This document shows, in pieces, positions 1 through 5,009 of a DNA stretch of 6,954 nucleotides. Origin of the DNA: Legionella genomosp. 1 (GTDB lineage Bacteria; Pseudomonadota; Gammaproteobacteria; Legionellales; Legionellaceae); assembly GCA_945862275.1 (NCBI GenBank), contig CAMAYA010000064.1, forward strand, positions 1-6,954, read 5' to 3'. Every line of letters begins with the position of its first letter. The stretch's first letter is position 1. A program made the translations under genes and the position numbers. A model generated the notes under the pieces. It did no database searches and was not told the DNA's origin. It saw only the letters and a list, made by a program, of their open reading frames with translations.

Positions 1-1
1 T

Positions 2-142
2 ATTCAGCAATCAAGCCCGATACGCCAGCGTGCGCGACGGGATAATGCGATTTCAGTGTTGGTTGAACATCATTGGGTGCGTCTCATCCATCGTGATAAT
101 CAAACCATGATCGAGGTGAATCCCAATGTAGACTTGACGTAA
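2..142 (+). CDS. C-terminal fragment of a protein resembling DUF3987/YfjI family (partial, 5' end outside window)
   Basis: An open frame enters from the left edge and ends at TAA 140-142, giving 46 residues. The tail reads like a winged-helix type end: a basic stretch (IRQRARRDNA), a hydrophobic helix (ISVLVEHHWVRLI), then a short strand (TMIEVNPNVDLT). The pattern 'arginine-rich, A-x-x-x-L-x-E-x-x-W-h-R, then h-x-h-N-P' recalls the C-terminus of DUF3987/YfjI proteins, which are usually plasmid- or island-borne and linked to primase or helicase modules. This rests on memory of the family pattern, not on a search. The stop lies 9 bases from the end of the convergent def gene. A recombinase gene about 1 kb away fits an accessory-region origin. 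It could instead be an unrelated protein with a winged-helix tail. Confidence 0.45.
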   Translation: MQQSSPIRQRARRDNAISVLVEHHWVRLIHRDNQTMIEVNPNVDLT

Positions 143-146
143 GAGC

Positions 147-166
147 CCCTATTAAGGGTTTGTTTT
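147..166 (+). terminator. Weak terminator-like hairpin between convergent genes
   Basis: CCCT (147-150), a 4-base loop ATTA and AGGG (155-158) are followed by the T-rich run TTTGTTTT. The stem is only 4 bp. It starts just after the partial gene's stop and overlaps the last codons of def on the other strand. It would suit the rightward gene; the leftward direction has no T tract. Confidence 0.3.
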
Positions 167-688
167 AGGCCAAATGATATCGACCAGTTCCTCTTCAAAA
201 CCAAAATACCGCATGTCCTTAATCCGTTGCGGATATAAAATACCATCAATATGATCGTACTCATGCTGTACAACTCGGGCATGAAAGCCTTCAGCCATGC
301 GTGTGATCAATTGCCCATCTAAATCATGACCCCGGTATTGAATTTTTTTATAACGAGGGACAAGACCACGCAATCCGGGAACGCTCAGGCACCCTTCCCA
401 GCCGTCAACCATGTCATCCGAAAGGATATCAATTACGGGGTTAATCAGCACCGTAAAGGGCACCGGATCTTCATCCGGATAACGTGCATTCGATTCAAAC
501 CCAAACATGATAATCCGCAGATTAACCCCGATTTGAGGGGCCGCAATACCCACACCACCTTTTTCCTGCATGGTATCGCGCATGTCACGAATGATGTTGC
601 GCAGCCTTGCATCGGAAAAATCAGTCACAGCAAGGGAAGCGGTTGCTAATGGCGCATTCCCCATTTTAACAACGGATTGGATTGTCAT
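152..688 (-). CDS. def: Peptide deformylase
   Basis: This metalloenzyme removes the formyl group from the initiator Met of nascent chains at the ribosome exit. All three family motifs are present in the 178-residue product: GVGIAAPQ at 45-52, EGCLS at 98-102 with metal ligand Cys100, and HEYDH at 142-146 with the two His ligands and catalytic Glu143. Length suits a type I deformylase. The frame could open at GTG 706, but ATG 688 is preferred: it gives the usual N-terminus (MTIQSVVKMGN) and has GAAGG about 9 bases upstream. No fmt gene follows, unlike the def-fmt pair of many bacteria, so this may be a stand-alone or second deformylase. It converges with the partial gene at 2-142 and diverges from the recombinase gene. 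The fold and active site look intact. Confidence 0.96.
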   Translation of the reverse strand: MTIQSVVKMGNAPLATASLAVTDFSDARLRNIIRDMRDTMQEKGGVGIAAPQIGVNLRIIMFGFESNARYPDEDPVPFTVLINPVIDILSDDMVDGWEGCLSVPGLRGLVPRYKKIQYRGHDLDGQLITRMAEGFHARVVQHEYDHIDGILYPQRIKDMRYFGFEEELVDIIWPKTNP

Positions 689-724
689 TTTAAAAAACCT
701 TCGCACTCATACTCACAAGCGCTG

Positions 725-753
725 ATGATATATCCAATCACCGTCACAAACAA
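725..753 (-). promoter_or_regulatory. Possible def promoter
   Basis: On the minus strand TTGTTT (753-748) is followed, after 17 bases, by TATCAT (730-725). The -10 matches the sigma-70 consensus at 5 of 6 positions and the -35 at only 3 of 6. It would give a leader of about 30 bases before ATG 688. Confidence 0.3.
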
Positions 754-771
754 TTGGAAGGGTTACCCCCT

Positions 772-781
772 GCTACATTGC
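772..781 (-). repeat. Inverted copy of GCAATGTAGC element, left of recombinase
   Basis: GCTACATTGC here is the exact reverse complement of GCAATGTAGC at 1792-1801. Similarity continues outward: read on the minus strand it is CTGTCGCAATGTAGCAGG, against CTGATGTAGC followed by AATGTAGCGAGG at 1784-1805. The pair brackets the recombinase gene at a distance of about 1.0 kb. Confidence 0.55.
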
Positions 782-873
782 GACAGAGTAAAAACCGGAC
801 TAAACGCAACTTCGGCGTGTGTTGATAAAACAATGGCTTACGTCATAATTGATTTATTTTCAAGCATCAATCG

Positions 874-881
874 TGTAGCAA
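874..881 (+). repeat. TGTAGCAA element
   Basis: TGTAGCAA matches 1788-1795 exactly. It lies 192 bases upstream of the recombinase start, in the orientation of the downstream copies. Confidence 0.4.
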
Positions 882-1065
882 ACACCGTGATACAATAATG
901 ATACGCAACGCTACTTTTTCAAGACTGCCTTTTATACCCAAAGGCGGCAATCCTCAATACTGGCCCGCGTTTCGGTCCGTTTTTTGGAGGCTGGTGAGGG
1001 CCACCTGTCTTTTACTGCCTAATTTAGCTAGCATGGAATCATATTCGCCACTCACAGGAGCTCTG

Positions 1066-1650
1066 ATGCCCAAAGAAGGAAAAGCCAAGGTTTTAAATGA
1101 AGCTGAATTCAAGCGCTTGCTCATGGCGGCGCGTTCAGGCCAATTTGCACTTCGCAATGTAGCCCTGCTGTACTGCTCATTCGGATTAGGCTTGCGCGCC
1201 AAAGAGATGGCCACGCTCACCATCGCCGATGTGACCGATACGCATTACCGATTGCTCGATGAAATCTGCCTGACACGCGCCATGACCAAAGGTGAGAAGC
1301 AACGCCATGCCTATCTGACGCACAAGAAAGTCTGTGACGCATTGCAGGAATACATCGCAAGCCTCCAGTGCCCCGATCGTAAAAAACCGCTCTTCCAAAC
1401 GCAACGCCGGGCACGATTTACCCCCAATGCGCTGCAAAAATGGTTTAAATACCTGTACGACAAGGCCGGCATTACCGGTGCGAGCTCGCATTCCGGCAGA
1501 CGTACATTCATTACCCGATTGATTGAACAAGGAGGGGATATTAAGGCTGTTTCGCGTCTAGCGGGACACGCCAGCATCGTCACTACCGCGATCTATGTGG
1601 CCGATAATCCGGAGCGACTCAAGCGGCTAACCCATATGGCGGTCTTTTAA
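1066..1650 (+). CDS. Tyrosine recombinase/integrase, catalytic domain only (194 aa)
   Basis: Predicted site-specific recombinase of the phage-integrase (XerC/D, FimB) superfamily, which cuts DNA through a phosphotyrosine intermediate. The catalytic set is complete: Arg44 in GLGLRAKE, a beta-hairpin Lys (Lys75 or Lys78 in TKGEKQR), His142 and Arg145 in HSGRR, His168 in LAGHAS, and nucleophile Tyr177 in AIYVAD. ATG 1066 is chosen because AGGAG (1056-1060 region) sits 5 bases upstream and the product starts at the usual pre-helix of the catalytic domain. The frame stays open to ATG 898, but those 56 residues have no domain signal. The roughly 100-residue N-terminal core-binding domain of classical integrases is absent, as in FimB-like invertases of about 200 residues. 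TGTAGC-type repeats lie on both sides and may be its sites. It is probably functional; target and role are unknown. Confidence 0.9.
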   Translation: MPKEGKAKVLNEAEFKRLLMAARSGQFALRNVALLYCSFGLGLRAKEMATLTIADVTDTHYRLLDEICLTRAMTKGEKQRHAYLTHKKVCDALQEYIASLQCPDRKKPLFQTQRRARFTPNALQKWFKYLYDKAGITGASSHSGRRTFITRLIEQGGDIKAVSRLAGHASIVTTAIYVADNPERLKRLTHMAVF

Positions 1651-1659
1651 TGGGGCGCG

Positions 1660-1701
1660 TGTAGATTATGTAGCATCTATGTAGCGACAGGCATGCTACG
1701 C
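1660..1701 (+). repeat. TGTAG repeat cluster just after the recombinase stop
   Basis: TGTAG occurs at 1660, 1669 and 1680, roughly one helical turn apart, and an inverted GCTAC lies at 1695-1699. GTAGC (1681-1685) and GCTAC form an inverted repeat around 9 bases, the layout of a core-type recombinase site. The run 1668-1694 is repeated imperfectly at 1787-1808. Confidence 0.5.
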
Positions 1702-1745
1702 ATTAATTGGCTATAATATGCACATAATTCGATGGTGGGCCTTTA

Positions 1746-1773
1746 TTTACGCCGGATGGTGTTATGGTATGAT
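1746..1773 (+). promoter_or_regulatory. Candidate maf promoter
   Basis: TTTACG (1746-1751), a 16-base spacer and TATGAT (1768-1773) match sigma-70 boxes at 4 of 6 and 5 of 6. Transcription from here would start near 1780 and put the 1787-1808 repeat at the head of the maf leader. A perfect TATAAT at 1712-1717 is an alternative -10, but it lacks a -35 and its upstream side falls inside the TGTAGC repeats. Confidence 0.35.
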
Positions 1774-1786
1774 CAAGGCTCATCTG

Positions 1787-1808
1787 ATGTAGCAATGTAG
1801 CGAGGCAT
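1787..1808 (+). repeat. Second copy of the ATGTAGCA/ATGTAGCGA repeat
   Basis: ATGTAGCA, ATGTAGCGA and GGCATG occur in the same order at 1668-1694. The two copies differ only by a 3-base (TCT) and a 2-base (CA) insertion in the first, with the second's adjacent elements partly merged. GCAATGTAGC at 1792-1801 is the mirror of 772-781. It lies about 85-100 bases before maf. Confidence 0.55.
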
Positions 1809-1890
1809 GGCGGCAATCATCGTCAGCAGGCGTGACTGCTCCCAGTCTTTATAACTGAAAAATTCCATCACTAAATCGGCGCTTAAACCC

Positions 1891-2487
1891 ATGCAAATAT
1901 ACCTAGCATCCAACAGTCCAAGGCGAAAAGAACTGCTCATGCAAATGGGCGTGACATTTAACCTGCTACGGGTGGATACACCGGAAATCATCAATGCAGA
2001 CGAAACAGCAGAAGTGTATTCGCGACGGGTGACTGAAGAAAAACTGGACGCGGCATGGGACAAAATCATGCAGGACCGGTTATCCGTCATGCCCGTATTG
2101 TGTGCAGACACGGAGGTGGTACTGGATGGGAAAGTATTGGGTAAACCACGGGATTATCAAGCGGCGTATACCATGTTAAAAAGCTACTCTGGTCGTAGCC
2201 ATCAAGTCATCACCAGTACTGGCATCACTTATTATGATTATCAAAAAATAGTGATGAATAAAACCACCGTCACCTTCGCACACCTGTCTGATGCCGACAT
2301 CAGTCACTATCTAGCAACCGGCGATTACAAGGACAAAGCCGGCAGTTATGGCATTCAAAGCTATATTGGCCAATTTATTCGCAATATAGACGGTTGTTTC
2401 TATTCCGTGATGGGATTGCCTCTCAATACTGTTCGAGAGCTATTGCTTGATTTGAAACAACAGATCGATGTGATTCATGACCAATAG
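1891..2487 (+). CDS. maf: Maf-family nucleoside triphosphate pyrophosphatase (YhdE-like, dTTP/UTP type)
   Basis: Cytoplasmic house-cleaning enzyme that hydrolyses nucleoside triphosphates to monophosphates and pyrophosphate. The 198 residues carry the family signature: LASNSPRRKELL at 5-16, CADTEVV at 71-77 with catalytic Asp73, GKPRD at 84-88, the SG..H.V.T element at 100-109 and DKAGSYGIQ at 148-156. The last motif marks the YhdE-type (dTTP/UTP) group rather than YceF, which acts on 7-methyl-GTP. The end (MGLPL...) is normal for the family. ATG 1891 gives the standard N-terminus; the frame upstream is closed by TAA at 1852. No Shine-Dalgarno sequence is visible before the start, so initiation may be weak or leader-dependent. 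It converges with ychJ. Substrate preference is inferred from motif type only. Confidence 0.95.
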   Translation: MQIYLASNSPRRKELLMQMGVTFNLLRVDTPEIINADETAEVYSRRVTEEKLDAAWDKIMQDRLSVMPVLCADTEVVLDGKVLGKPRDYQAAYTMLKSYSGRSHQVITSTGITYYDYQKIVMNKTTVTFAHLSDADISHYLATGDYKDKAGSYGIQSYIGQFIRNIDGCFYSVMGLPLNTVRELLLDLKQQIDVIHDQ

Positions 2488-2649
2488 GCATCAAACATCA
2501 TTTGCTCTGACAACGGGATACTCGACCTCAGCCATCCTTTCGCCTGTTGTGGTATTCAAGCCACTACGAATACTGTTCACGTGGATTTATCCGCATCTAA
2601 CGAAAAAATGACGGATGACTGATGCTCATGGTGGTTCGCATCGGAAAAT

Positions 2650-2665
2650 GGATAACAGGTTATCC
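2650..2665. terminator. Hairpin between convergent maf and ychJ
   Basis: GGATAAC and GTTATCC form a perfect 7-bp inverted repeat around AG; in RNA the loop would open to at least 4 bases. On the plus strand it is followed by a T-rich tract (CTTCTTATTTTTT), suiting termination of maf transcripts. On the minus strand it covers the ychJ stop codon and is followed by ATTTTCC. A short stem keeps confidence low. Confidence 0.4.
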
Positions 2666-3148
2666 CTTCTTATTTTTTCCATGGCAATTTTTAAACTTAC
2701 CGATGCCGCCGCAAGGGCATCGGCTATTGCGGGTGATGACTTGTTTTTTGACCCCTGATACGGGTGATATTTGCGATCCATCCACGTAATACCAGTGGTC
2801 GTTATCATACACAAACGCACTGCGTTCATGTATTGATTTCAAATGCTGACCATCAACAAACGTCGCTATAAACTCAACAGATGCCGTCTCACGCTCTTGC
2901 AAAACATGGGTAACCTCAAGCTTAATCCAAGAGACCCGCTTAGACCATCGCAGCGCCTCGGCTTCATTAAACCCAATGGCCGCTTTGCCACGCATCGTCT
3001 TTTTAATATAATCCATATGGCCTTGCGTGTAGGCTGAAAAACGCGAGCGCATCAGTGCTTCTGCTGTGGACGGTGTTTTTTCATCGGCAAGATATGGCTG
3101 GCAACAAACAAGGTATTCTAATTGAGAACCACATGGACAGTCGGTCAT
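2660..3148 (-). CDS. ychJ: YchJ-family (UPF0225) SEC-C motif protein
   Basis: Conserved protein of unknown function. The 162-residue product has the family's three parts: an N-terminal SEC-C type zinc motif (Cys4, Cys6, Cys15, Cys16), a middle NTF2-like domain (about 25-130) beginning with the typical ALMRSRFSAY at 31-40, and a C-terminal SEC-C motif (Cys144, Cys146, Cys155, His156). SEC-C motifs resemble the C-terminal zinc site of SecA and are thought to mediate protein binding; the actual partner of YchJ is not known. Length is slightly above E. coli YchJ. ATG 3148 is supported by AAGGG 6 bases upstream. The gene converges with maf and diverges from the csaA-like gene across 96 bases. No missing ligand residue is seen. 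Confidence 0.95.
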   Translation of the reverse strand: MTDCPCGSQLEYLVCCQPYLADEKTPSTAEALMRSRFSAYTQGHMDYIKKTMRGKAAIGFNEAEALRWSKRVSWIKLEVTHVLQERETASVEFIATFVDGQHLKSIHERSAFVYDNDHWYYVDGSQISPVSGVKKQVITRNSRCPCGGIGKFKNCHGKNKKG

Positions 3149-3186
3149 GATTACCCTTGATAATGACAGTTTATAGCCTACACGCT

Positions 3187-3214
3187 TTGGAACCGCCCAG
3201 GCATTGTATATAAT
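3187..3214 (+). promoter_or_regulatory. Promoter of the csaA-like gene
   Basis: TTGGAA (3187-3192), a 16-base spacer and a perfect TATAAT (3209-3214) form a good sigma-70 promoter. Predicted start near 3221 gives a leader of about 24 bases that carries the ribosome site GAGGA before ATG 3245. It may also drive arfB. Confidence 0.65.
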
Positions 3215-3244
3215 AGTGCACCGAAAGAAAATGAGGACTTAATC

Positions 3245-3580
3245 ATGACCATATCCTACGATGAATTTGAAAAGGTTGATTTTCGTTCCGGTACCATTGT
3301 GAAGGTAGAGCCCTTTGCACGAGCCAAAAAACCGGCATATAAAGTGTGGGTGGATTTTGGCGAAGTACTGGGCGTACTGCAAACATCTGCGCAGATAACC
3401 GTGCATTACCAACCAGAGTCGCTTGTTGGCAGATCGGTTGTGGGCTGCGTGAATCTAGGGGAAAAAAACATTGCCGGGTTTACATCGCAATTTTTACTGG
3501 TTGGCTTTGCAGATGACAATGGAGCTATCTGCTTGATTTCTGTGGATCCAGAAGTAGCCAATGGTAGAAAGTTGCATTAA
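3245..3580 (+). CDS. csaA: CsaA-like tRNA-binding protein (EMAP-II/OB-fold)
   Basis: Small stand-alone tRNA-binding domain, 111 residues, of the CsaA group. The family pattern is clear in order: FEKVDFRSGTIV at 8-19 (usual form F-x-K-V-D-h-R-x-G-x-I), KPAYK at 29-33, SAQIT at 48-52, the VGR-x-V-x-x-x-V-N element around 61-70, and IAGFTS at 76-81. Known relatives form dimers that bind tRNA nonspecifically; Bacillus CsaA has also been described as chaperone-like in protein export. Which role applies here is not visible. Length equals that of CsaA homologues. The start has GAGGA about 7 bases upstream. arfB follows after 65 bases on the same strand, with no convincing terminator between, so the two may share a transcript. 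Confidence 0.92.
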   Translation: MTISYDEFEKVDFRSGTIVKVEPFARAKKPAYKVWVDFGEVLGVLQTSAQITVHYQPESLVGRSVVGCVNLGEKNIAGFTSQFLLVGFADDNGAICLISVDPEVANGRKLH

Positions 3581-3628
3581 TAATGCGGCCATCATTCTGA
3601 AACGGTGAAGCAACTATTGGAGAGCCGT

Positions 3629-3652
3629 ATGAAGACGTTTGCGCCATGCTGA
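3629..3652 (+). promoter_or_regulatory. Seven-codon leader ORF overlapping the arfB start
   Basis: ATG 3629 is preceded by GGAGAG at 4 bases and opens a frame MKTFAPC ending at TGA 3650-3652. That stop overlaps the arfB start (ATGCTGA, 3646-3652). The arfB ATG has no ribosome site of its own, so ribosomes finishing the leader could re-initiate at arfB. It is a sequence observation; translation is inferred. Confidence 0.4.
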
Positions 3653-4056
3653 AAATTACCAACACCATCTTCATTCCAATATCAGAGATTGAATTGGTAC
3701 CTATTCGTGCACAGGGCGCCGGTGGACAGCATGTTAACAAGGTCTCTACTGCGATTCACCTCCGATTTAATATCATTCAGTCCAGCTTGCCCACTGAGTA
3801 CAAAATAAAGCTGCTGGAATTGAATGACTACAGGATCAGCACGGATGGCATCATTGTTATCAAAGCACAGCAGTATAGGAGTCAGGAACAAAATAGAGCT
3901 GACGCCTTGCAACGCTTAGCCATACTGATTAAAAAAGCAGGGTTCACGCCTAAAAAAAGGAGGCAAACCAAACCATCCAAGCAATCGAACAGGAAAAGGC
4001 TGGACAATAAAAAAATGCGGGGGGATTTAAAAAAACGTCGTAATGCACCCTATTGA
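3646..4056 (+). CDS. arfB: Alternative ribosome-rescue factor ArfB (YaeJ), peptidyl-tRNA hydrolase
   Basis: Releases peptides from ribosomes stalled on mRNA lacking a stop codon, a backup to tmRNA. The 136-residue product matches E. coli ArfB (140 aa) closely. The RF-type catalytic loop is RAQGAGGQHVNK at 21-32 with GGQ at 26-28, followed by STAIHLRF at 34-41, SSLP at 46-49, and VIKAQQYRSQEQNR at 71-84. A Lys/Arg-rich tail from about 102 is the part that in ArfB enters the empty mRNA channel. The start gives the same spacing to GGQ as in E. coli, so ATG 3646 is firm although it lacks a Shine-Dalgarno sequence. The tail region is rich in homopolymers (A7 at 3952, 4009 and 4029; G6 at 4019). 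mutM follows after 50 bases. Confidence 0.96.
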   Translation: MLKITNTIFIPISEIELVPIRAQGAGGQHVNKVSTAIHLRFNIIQSSLPTEYKIKLLELNDYRISTDGIIVIKAQQYRSQEQNRADALQRLAILIKKAGFTPKKRRQTKPSKQSNRKRLDNKKMRGDLKKRRNAPY

Positions 4057-4065
4057 TGTTTAAAG

Positions 4066-4074
4066 TGGCATAAT
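4066..4074 (+). promoter_or_regulatory. Extended -10 element before mutM
   Basis: TGGCATAAT (4066-4074) fits the extended -10 form TGn plus a 5-of-6 TATAAT. There is no good -35. Transcription would start near 4081, leaving about 26 bases before mutM. mutM may alternatively be read through from arfB. Confidence 0.35.
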
Positions 4075-4106
4075 GATGGCCTCATTTACCTCACCCCTAT
4101 GCCATC

Positions 4107-4934
4107 ATGCCAGAACTCCCTGAAGTTGAAACCATCATGCGCGGCTTAAAGCCCCACGTTGAGCATGCTATGATTCAAGATGTCGTGGTTCGCCATCATC
4201 AACTGCGCTGGCCGATACCTCCCACTTTGCAGACGCACTTGAGCCAAAGGCGGATGGGTCAATTGTCACGCCGTGGTAAATATTTATTGATGCCTACAGA
4301 CACGGGCACCCTCATCATCCATTTAGGCATGTCTGGCAGCTTGCGAATCGTCACTAGCGCAACACGCCTGAATCGCCACGATCATGTCGATATTATTTTT
4401 TCCGAGGATAAAATCCTGCGCTATACCGATCCACGTCGTTTTGGCGCCCTGCTATGGACGACTGACAACGCCTACGACCATGCATTACTCAAATCACTCG
4501 GCGTAGAACCGCTGGATGCAGACTTTACTGGCTCTTACCTGATGCAGCGGGCCCATTCTCGTCGCGTCCCCATCAAATCATTCATCATGAATAGTAAAAT
4601 AGTGGTTGGCATTGGTAATATTTATGCGGCGGAAGCACTGTTTCTAGCGGGCATTCATCCGATGACACCCGCAGGCTCATTAACGCCCAGCCAATGCCAG
4701 AAATTGGTCGACGCCATTCAGCAGATATTGCAGTCAGCCATCAAACAAGGCGGCACAACCATCAAAGACTTTATCAATAGCGATGGGAAGCCTGGCTATT
4801 TTACCCAACAACTCGCCGTTTATGGCCGGTCAGGATTGCCTTGTTTGCAGTGTAAGAGCCCATTGCAATCGTTTAAGTTGGGCGCTCGCAGCACGGTATT
4901 TTGTGCCACCTGTCAGCCGGTTCAATCATCCTGA
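4107..4934 (+). CDS. mutM: Formamidopyrimidine-DNA glycosylase (Fpg/MutM)
   Basis: Bifunctional base-excision repair enzyme that removes 8-oxoguanine and formamidopyrimidines and cleaves the abasic site. In 275 residues, near the usual 270, all key parts are seen: PELPEVET at 2-9, where Pro2 becomes the N-terminal catalytic residue and Glu3 the proton donor; Lys58 in RRGKYL; HLGMSG at 72-77; TDPRRFG at 107-113; GIGNIYAAEALF at 168-179 with DNA-binding Asn171; and the C-terminal zinc finger with Cys246, Cys249, Cys266 and Cys269 and phosphate-binding Arg261 in GARST. ATG 4107 is certain because the mature enzyme must start with PELPE. An out-of-frame ATG lies 8 bases upstream, and no Shine-Dalgarno sequence precedes either. 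It lies 50 bases after arfB and 75 before yfcH. Confidence 0.97.
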   Translation: MPELPEVETIMRGLKPHVEHAMIQDVVVRHHQLRWPIPPTLQTHLSQRRMGQLSRRGKYLLMPTDTGTLIIHLGMSGSLRIVTSATRLNRHDHVDIIFSEDKILRYTDPRRFGALLWTTDNAYDHALLKSLGVEPLDADFTGSYLMQRAHSRRVPIKSFIMNSKIVVGIGNIYAAEALFLAGIHPMTPAGSLTPSQCQKLVDAIQQILQSAIKQGGTTIKDFINSDGKPGYFTQQLAVYGRSGLPCLQCKSPLQSFKLGARSTVFCATCQPVQSS

Positions 4935-4971
4935 ATTTATTTCCAAACGCCCGGATAATCCAGATAAAAAA

Positions 4972-4980
4972 TGTTATATT
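4972..4980 (+). promoter_or_regulatory. Extended -10 element before yfcH
   Basis: TGTTATATT (4972-4980) has the TGn extension and a 5-of-6 -10 box, with no clear -35. Predicted start is near 4986-4988, inside the inverted repeat that follows. Confidence 0.35.
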
Positions 4981-4998
4981 CAGTCAAATGGTTGACTG
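4981..4998. repeat. Perfect 7-bp inverted repeat in the yfcH leader (operator or hairpin)
   Basis: CAGTCAA (4981-4987) and TTGACTG (4992-4998) are exact complements around ATGG. The repeat starts directly after the -10 box and ends at the ribosome site GAGAGGG of yfcH. It could be a repressor operator over the start point or an RNA hairpin next to the ribosome site. Confidence 0.45.
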
Positions 4999-5009
4999 AG
5001 AGGGTTAAT

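Larger units (their letters stand above)
689..1065. other. Non-coding stretch between def and the recombinase
   Basis: No supported gene lies in these 377 bases. Open frames here, including an in-frame extension of the recombinase back to ATG 898, encode sequence with no recognisable domain and lack a ribosome site. The stretch holds a minus-strand promoter candidate for def, the inverted GCTACATTGC element at 772-781 and a TGTAGCAA element at 874-881, both relatives of repeats found downstream of the recombinase. TACAAT at 891-896 could be a -10 box but has no good -35. The room is large enough for recombinase binding sites or a lost small gene. Confidence 0.5.

Noticed and set aside
689..706. 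GTG start of def at 706
   Set aside because: It would add six residues not usual for the family; ATG 688 has a well-placed GAAGG and the typical N-terminus.
677..898. 73-codon plus-strand frame between def and the recombinase
   Set aside because: It starts inside def on the opposite strand, has no ribosome site and no recognisable sequence.
898..1065. N-terminal extension of the recombinase to ATG 898
   Set aside because: The 56 added residues show no SAM-like core-binding domain, and the good ribosome site AGGAG lies directly before ATG 1066.
1186..1583. Overlapping minus-strand frames within the recombinase gene
   Set aside because: They are antisense to a gene with a full catalytic motif set and show no family features.
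1660..1808. CRISPR array
   Set aside because: The repeated units are only 6-25 bases, few, imperfect and irregularly spaced, with no cas gene.
2488..2649. Possible small gene or DnaA box (TTATCCGCA at 2587) between maf and ychJ
   Set aside because: No frame with a start and ribosome site was found, and a single 8-of-9 word is expected by chance.
4971..5009. Start of yfcH at ATG 4971
   Set aside because: The 13 extra residues run through the inverted repeat and precede a strong ribosome site; homologues begin with the MNILL-like strand at 5010.
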